Assembly (NCBI GenBank): GCA_037974665.1 | Contig: CM075773.1 | Location: forward strand, 63,022,763-63,086,762 | Reading direction: 5' to 3' | Source: Ehretia macrophylla | Lineage: Eukaryota; Streptophyta; Magnoliopsida; Boraginales; Ehretiaceae | DNA length: 64,000 nucleotides | Part shown: positions 58,201-64,000 of the stretch, piece by piece | How the letters are laid out: each line of letters begins with the position of its first letter | Position numbering within the stretch: the stretch's first letter is position 1 | Program-made: the position numbers and the translations under genes | The notes under the pieces: model-generated | What the model saw: only the letters and a program-made list of their open reading frames with translations | Told to the model about the DNA's origin: nothing | The model's database searches: none

Positions 58201-61200
58201 ATAGAACTTAGTTTGCAGAAGATTTTAAGACTTGAATAGAAGATGGCTGTTGTTTAAATTTGATTTATGAGCTGTAAAATATTATGAAGACTGGGAGAAG
58301 TAGAAAATAGAGAATGTGATGGGTTGCCATGAATCTTGTTGCTTCATATTTCTTATTTATGACTATATAAACTCTAAACAGAATATCCTTTGGAAATCGT
58401 TTTTATTAATTTATCAGGATGCTTGTGTTTCTGTGTAATGAATGCTTCTCCAATTCTTTTGAGTCTGTAAATCTATGATCATATAAGTGTAGTAGCAACT
58501 ATTGTCTGCTACATAGGTGTGAACAAATGAATTGCATCATGTTCAAGCTTGTGGAGACATCGTAAGATGTGGATATTGCTCCTTGGAGGGGATTGAGGGA
58601 GGGAGATAGAATAAGAGAGAAAGAGAGTTTATTTCATGTTAGATAGGAATTTTGACACAGGTAGCCTCTTCCTCATGCTAAGTTGTGTCTCCATGTGGCT
58701 ATACTAAGTGAGAAATTGTGTACAGATTCAATTGTTGAGTAAGATTAGATTTGTCTGGACATCAATTTATATATGGAGGAAGCGGACATGTGGTCAGAAG
58801 AAATAAATATATGGCTGGGGAGATGTTTCTTCAAATCTTTAGCTAGATCATATCTAAGTAAATGCAAAACACTTCGGTTGCAGAAAGAGAAGTAGAAGGT
58901 GCTATCTAATAATCCTTGTGGATGTTGGCCATTCTTCAATGTTGATAAAATCGTATATACAACATTTATTTTTAAGCCAGAAAATTTCTGGTTATCTTAT
59001 GCATTCTTCTTCATTACATATCACTGGTTTGACATTTTTTTTCCAGTGTCTTAACCTACAAAATATAAGATTTGTTTAGCCGTCCTCTGCAGTTCGTGGA
59101 TCGACTAATTGGCTATAACCAAGCTAATAATGTTATTCTAGATTGTAAAATATTGGGTAAAGCAATTGACCCGCCAGAGAGGGTACACAGATCAAATGGT
59201 GGAAGATGCAAATGCTGTTATAATGACTTTTGGCTCCTACAGGCTTGGTGTAAGTTCACTTTGCAGCACTTTCTTTGTAATGTTTGTGCTCTTTGGAAGT
59301 TCTCTATCATTTACTCTTGCTTACTTTTCATTTAATATATCTGATATGTATGTCTAACATTTCATGTACGTGTCGATATATGTATGTGATTGATTGTTAT
59401 AACAAAAGAAATGGCAAAGCGTCTGGACTTTTTTTTTATTATTGGATATGTATGTTAATGTGATGTACAGACACATGTATGCCATTGGTCAGTAACCAAT
59501 AAAAAGAGAAATGTCATAAATCTAGCTTCTCCGAGTGAAACAGAATACCTTGCTGTTTAGTGTAGCTTATTTAGACTTCTTGCTTAACATATAGAGATGA
59601 TTGGGTTCCTTGTCCTTGTGTCCTATGACTATGTAGCATTTTGGGTGCCCAAAGAAACATTATTGCAGATGTTAATTTCTATTGGTTTTAATTACTTTTG
59701 GATCTAAATATATTTTATTGCCATCGAAATGATTGAATGTTTGCTGAAACATTACATTTGAATGATACTATAATATAGGTGCACGGGCCTGGAGCTGACA
59801 TCGACACCTTGTGCGTTGGGCCATCTTATGTGAACCGTGATGTAAGTACAATGTGTTGCTATAGTCATTGTTGGATTGAGAGGACCTTATATATTTGTAT
59901 TTTTGAATTTTTTGGATTGAGAGGACCTTATCTGAAGATTCTTTGTGTATTTTGCAGGATTTCTTTGGCACTTTGCATGGCATTTTGGCTGAAATGGAAG
60001 AAATAAATGAACTTCAACCTGTTCCAGATGCTCATGTACCAGTAATGAAATTCAAATTTCGAGGAATATCGATTGATCTCCTTTATGCTTGTATATCTCT
60101 CTTGGTCATCCCAGAAGTAAGTTGAAGATAGTCGTAAGAGCTCTTATATATGCATTTCTCCCCTCCCTCGGATGTTTCTCCTGTATTCTGAAAAATGTTG
60201 CTGCTTCTGTTCAGTCGTGTAAAGAGAGGCTACTCTCAAGTTCATTTGATGCATCACAAAGAAAATCGATGGAAGAAGACTGAATTTAAACCTTCATTTC
60301 AAATACCTACTAAAATGTTACATTTAGTAGGGTATTTAGCATTCACTGCAGTTGCGGCATTTCGTAGTAAAATCATCTATATGTTCTTGACATATTGTTT
60401 GTTGGCTGATATGTTTGACTCTGGATCTTCTAGTATACCTGTTACTCATTTGCATTTATTGCTGTTGCACTAGTTGGATGCCCATGCTACTCAAAGTTTT
60501 GACCATTAACAGGATTTAGACATCTCGGATCATTCTGTGTTGTATAATGTTGATGAGCCAACTGTTCGAAGTCTCAATGGATGTCGGGTTGCTGATCAAA
60601 TACTAAAACTTGTTCCTAACGTGGAGGTAAAGATATTGTCTTTCTTGGCAATATCTTGGCTTTAGATCATTTAGTGACTAATTTGTTATTAGGCTCTAAT
60701 GCTTTTTGATATTTTGTAGCACTTCCACACAACACTAAGGTGCTTGAAGTTTTGGGCTAAAAGGCGTGGTGTTTACTCAAACGTAATTTTACTTCTCTCT
60801 CTCTCTCTCTCTGTCCCTCCCCCAACCCACCCACCTCCCGACCTTCCTCCCCTGTAAAAGAATTGATTATTGTTTATTGTATTCATTGTTTTTGTTACAG
60901 TATGCTAAAGGATCTTTATTCCGCTATATGTACTAAATGGTACTTCCACTCGTGTTTAGGTTACTGGATTTCTTGGTGGTGTAAATTGGGCTCTTTTGGT
61001 TGCTCGAATATGCCAGCTTTATCCCAATGCGGTTCCTAGTATGCTGGTTTCCCGTTTCTTCAGGGTTTACACACAATGGCGTTGGCCAAATCCTGTGATG
61101 TTATGCCCAATAGAAGAACATGAACTTGGGTTTGCTATCTGGGATCGCCGCAAGAATTCAAAGGACCGAGCTCACCATATGCCAATCATCACACCAGCGT

Positions 61201-63541
61201 ACCCTTGCATGAACTCTAGTTACAATGTCTCACCAAGCACTCTCCGGGTTTTGATGGACCAGTTTCAATTTGGTAACAAGATCTGTGAGGTAAGACTCCT
61301 ACCATCAGAGAAAGGTAATTTTTGTTTTGCCTTTTTTCAGTTCTTTGCATGTTTGGTTGATTGATTTTTTTGTTATGTTCCCATTTTCATTTTTAACTTT
61401 AGGAGATTGAGTTGAAGAAAGCAGACTGGGGTGCTCTGTTTGAGCCTTATCTTTTCTTTGAAGCATACAAAAATTATCTGCAAATTGACGTTATTGCAGC
61501 AGATGATGATGATTTGTTGGCTTGGAAAGGCTGGGTGGAATCTCGGGTTAGACTATTGACTCTCAAGGTACATTTGTCTTTTTCTTGTTATTTCTAGTCA
61601 ATTGAGAAGCTCAAGACCGAAGGTACAATTATAAAGGATGTGTTCTTCCCTCTTATATTCCTAAGACAGCCAGTGCTACTATATTGGATTGAAATTTGTG
61701 CTTTTGCTTTTGTACCTCACAGATAGAACGGGATACATTTGGGATGTTACAGTGTCATCCTTATCCGAAAGAGTTTATAGACACGTCCAAGCCATGTCCA
61801 CATTGTGCCTTTTTTATGGGATTGCAGAGGAAACAGGGAGTGGAGGTGCAAGAGGGGCAGCAATTTGATATTCGTGGAACTATTGATGAGTTCAAGCAAG
61901 AAATTTACATGTACCATTTTGGGAGACCCGGGATGCAGATATTCATTTCTCATGTTCGTAGGAGGCATATTCCTGCATATGTTTTCCCTGATGGGTGTAA
62001 GCGATCTAGGCCGTCAAGGCACTCAGGTGACAATACTGCTAATACTCCTGAGAACAATGTTGAAGGCAGGGTATCTTCTGATGAAAGGTCGCTCAAAAGA
62101 AAACAAGATTCCGAAATAGTGAATGAACAAGATATGCCAGGGAAGCGAGCCTCAATTAGCCCAATGCGGCAAATATCACTCTCTCCAGAGTGTAGTCGAA
62201 ATACATTTTGTGGTCCATCTCAGATTAGCGTTTGCAAGGAGGTAAAAGTGCAGCACAATGGATCTGGTGTTGTGGATGGCGGGTTTGAAGATAAATCATC
62301 TGGTGGGTTCTTGGGAAGTGAAAAAGCATTGTTGGAGAAGAGTTGTCTGGACATGACTGGGGAAACGTCTGCATTGAATGAGGACAGGATAGAAGCCTTG
62401 GCATCAAGCACTTTGGAATGTGCCGCTGCTGGATGTACTGGGACAATGCTGAACCATATAACAACTACAGTTAAGAACAATGGAAGGCTAATTGAACTGC
62501 GTAAGGAGTCTGTGCAGACGGATGATGTTGGAAGTGTTCTTGTAGAGGATTCTGTGATTCAGAACCTCGCTTGTGAGGTGAGTTTTCCTGTTTGACAGTT
62601 CTGGGTGAGGAATTGCAAGCCATGAACAATGAGAGTTCTAGAAGAGTTAAAGATAGTAAGATATAAGGGTGCATGCAGGGTGCTTTAAGCATCACAGATC
62701 AGAGCGTGCAACTTGAACATGGATGTCCTTGTGGAAGCGGATTATTGAGTAATTGCTTGGCTGAAGAATTAGAGGTTGTGTATAACAGCCTCTGTGCCCC
62801 TTCACGGATTCTTCTCAACTAATTTTATATATATATACTTCCTCTTAGCAACTTTTCTCTTCTGTATCGCTCTCTTTCTTTTGGTCAGGCTTGTTCTGGT
62901 TTCTGCCGAGCAGGACATGATGTAGATTTTGTTTGAAACAATCACTTATTATGGATGCTTAGCTATGTGGAGTATCGTAAGGCTTTACCTCTATTGCAAG
63001 TGAGAAGACCATGATCGGATGAATAATGGTTCTATCGGAGAGGATGATTTTGGATTATTATCTGATTTTACTCCATACGAATGCTTACTTCTTGCATCCC
63101 AAACTTTTGCTACTTCTCTTTTTACTAGATGTCTCATGTTACTCAATCACCCTAGTTGTTGACCACAGAAAGTCCCCGACCGTGCATATATGGTAGTTTT
63201 TCTTATGTCACTTTACGTGCTACACCTGCAGGAACTACCTCTATGAACTTGACCGTATTTCTCCTTGAGGCTTGAGATGATGAACATGTATTGCCTACCT
63301 GTTAATTTTTATACTTTTTAGTGCGCATCTTACTCATTCTATATTGTTTATGTTGTCTAGCCAAACCCTGTACTTGCAACAGCAGTGGAATCTCAGGTTG
63401 GTTCAACTTCTGAAGCTGTACAGGAAACCGCAACAAGGCATGTGATTTTGGGACCTTGCATTATCTGATTGCTAGATGTCATCTTTGTACTGTTTTCTTT
63501 GGTTGCTTTTGTGCAGGTTGAGTCTGGAATCAAGGGCATGA
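55229..63541 (+). CDS. Nuclear poly(A) polymerase (PAPS2/PAPS4-like)
   Basis: Thirteen exons: 55229-55393, 55540-55617, 59142-59249, 59779-59841, 59958-60116, 60513-60626, 60720-60782, 60960-61289, 61403-61567, 61723-62577, 62679-62774, 63361-63437, 63517-63541; about 765 aa. It adds poly(A) tails to nuclear mRNA with the cleavage and polyadenylation complex. The nucleotidyltransferase site is [18 protein letters not shown] (111-128) with Asp124 and Asp126; the third Asp is Asp178 in RGISIDLL. The central domain has [20 protein letters not shown] and [14 protein letters not shown]; the RNA-binding domain follows to about residue 495. The long C-terminal tail carries basic clusters KRSRPSR (~508-514), KRKQ (~540-543) and GKRAS (555-559), likely nuclear import signals. 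It resembles Arabidopsis PAPS4 as I recall it. The start is ATG at 55229; ATG at 55232 is equally possible. Intron 12 appears to be GC-AG; without it the protein would end [11 protein letters not shown]. Intron 2 is 3.5 kb and repeat-rich. Confidence 0.93.
55791..55973 (+). mobile_element. tRNA-derived SINE in PAPS intron 2
   Basis: The unit starts GGCCCCCAAGGGGTAGCTTA and contains TAGCTTAGTTGG, an RNA polymerase III box A. A degenerate box B (GAGTTCCTTGACT) lies about 50 bp further on, and the unit ends in an A-rich tail. The 13-bp repeat AAGAAAGAGAAAA flanks it at 55778-55790 and 55974-55986. The size (about 180 bp), tRNA-like head, A tail and long duplication are the SINE pattern. It is in the sense orientation of the gene and fully intronic. 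Confidence 0.85.
56148..56195 (-). mobile_element. Au-SINE-like 3' remnant
   Basis: The stretch 'gaaccaaacctaggcttatcccactaggtgggttc' resembles a conserved segment of plant Au-type SINEs that I know as 'aaccaaagccttatcccactaggtggggtc'. Only this piece is recognisable, and no A tail or duplication was placed. Confidence 0.4.
56530..57760 (+). repeat. Degenerate tandem repeats in PAPS intron 2 (set 1)
   Basis: At least seven copies of a core like 'aagctctttggctgtgtgtacagctgtcagttatatgtgcctatttggcat' occur at about 56549, 56765, 56860, 57078, 57278, 57488, 57560 and 57688. Spacing is about 80-220 bp, with linked phrases 'gatataaacaggg...tagcggttggt' and 'tgatggaaattg(a)gagttggacaatttt'. The copies are diverged, so the array is old. 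No coding potential or transposon ends were recognised. Confidence 0.8.
57830..58340 (+). repeat. Degenerate ~170-bp tandem repeat in PAPS intron 2 (set 2)
   Basis: Three copies share 'gctaattacatatttccag...tagtttgcagaa(g/c)attttaagac(t/-)tgaatagaagat...tgtttaaattt' at about 57855, 58068 and 58173. Two share 'gagaagtagaaaata(a/g)agaat(t/g)tgat...cttgttgct' at about 57950 and 58298. Confidence 0.75.
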
Positions 63542-64000
63542 AGTATGGGTCTTGAATTAGAGGTGCAATGAGTTTCATGGATGAATATATTGTTTTCCAA
63601 ATTACCAGCGTCGACATGATCCTGATTTGGATTGGTCTTACATAGTGGAGCAAGGAGCATAAAACATGGAAAGCTGGCCTTGTTGCTGCTGTTTGTTGTC
63701 CAGCTATGCAGGTGTGCAGATCTGGACTTGAAGGTGTGATTGCTTCATCGACTACTTCATGAGATCTATGATATTTACCCCGTGCTCATGGATTTCTGGG
63801 ATGTGATTTATGCCTGCATTTGTTGTTTAGAACTAGCTCTTTAGAAGAAGAAAGGGTGTAAACGGAGAAAGGGAGGGGGTTGAGAAGCGGTTTGTGTCAT
63901 GAATGTGGAGTTTCAGGAGTAGCAGCTTTGTTTCCCTTGGATAGTGAAAACTTTTACCGACCCTTGTAGCACGCGTTACTCAGTTACTTCCTCATATTAG
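63542..64000 (+). other. 3' UTR and downstream flank of the poly(A) polymerase gene
   Basis: This is sequence downstream of the proposed stop at 63539-63541, presumably mostly 3' UTR. No further gene starts before the window ends. Confidence 0.45.

Noticed and set aside
61747..62695. Several minus-strand and shifted frames over the PAPS 3' exons
   Set aside because: They are shadows of the real plus-strand exon 10.
1..64000. CRISPR arrays, prokaryotic operons, organellar DNA insertions, integrated viral genomes
   Set aside because: No regular direct-repeat/spacer arrays, no rRNA or plastid or mitochondrial genes, and no capsid or viral replication domains were recognised anywhere in the window.

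Overview
The window is nuclear DNA from a flowering plant, very probably a eudicot. It has intron-rich genes with plant-only architectures, AT-rich intergenic DNA, and dense nested plant transposons. The species cannot be named from the sequence.

Three protein-coding genes were reconstructed exon by exon. (1) An ENOD93-like small membrane protein lies at 2020-4127 (+), with 4 exons and 112 aa. (2) A chloroplast YBEY-type endoribonuclease fused to a Cof/HAD phosphatase domain lies at 21164-12485 (-), with 12 exons and about 594 aa. (3) A nuclear canonical poly(A) polymerase of the PAPS type lies at 55229-63541 (+), with 13 exons and about 765 aa; its last intron appears to use a GC donor. No rRNA, tRNA or CRISPR was found. 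The three genes share no evident pathway: they are housekeeping-type genes separated by transposon-filled DNA.

The rest is mobile-element archaeology with readable termini and target-site duplications (TSDs). 0-6.6 kb: a Tourist-like MITE, a TRIM-like solo LTR inside an ENOD93 intron, and a second degenerate TRIM. 6.6-9.0 kb: a gene-capturing Mutator-like element (Pack-MULE) with ~260-bp TIRs and a 9-bp TSD, carrying a fragment of a C-type-lectin receptor kinase and itself split by a hAT element with an 8-bp TSD. 9-21 kb: a copia 3' end and three LINE 3' fragments, two of them in YBEY introns. 21.2-26.4 kb: a stack directly upstream of YBEY (MULE-like element split by a 2.5-kb solo LTR, then a second hAT of the same family).

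26.6-38.6 kb: an LTR-like block split by a 2.85-kb solo LTR, then a decayed LINE split by an LTR, which is split by a same-family LTR in the opposite orientation, which is split by a third LTR. 39.1-41.7 kb: a heavily mutated copia pol on the minus strand. 41.8-43.7 kb: another solo LTR. 45.7-53.9 kb: a complete PIF/Harbinger element with TTA TSDs, carrying both a DDE transposase and a Myb/SANT-like ORF, both broken, with a 2.5-kb solo LTR between them. 54.3-54.7 kb: another MITE. The PAPS intron 2 holds a SINE and two families of degenerate tandem repeats.

Seven LTR units were seen with no linked internal region, which points to strong removal of retroelement DNA by LTR-LTR recombination. 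I found no clearly new biochemical system. The most interesting items are the nested Pack-MULE, the Harbinger structure, the LTR nest inside a LINE, the transposon stack at the YBEY promoter, and the GC-AG intron in PAPS.
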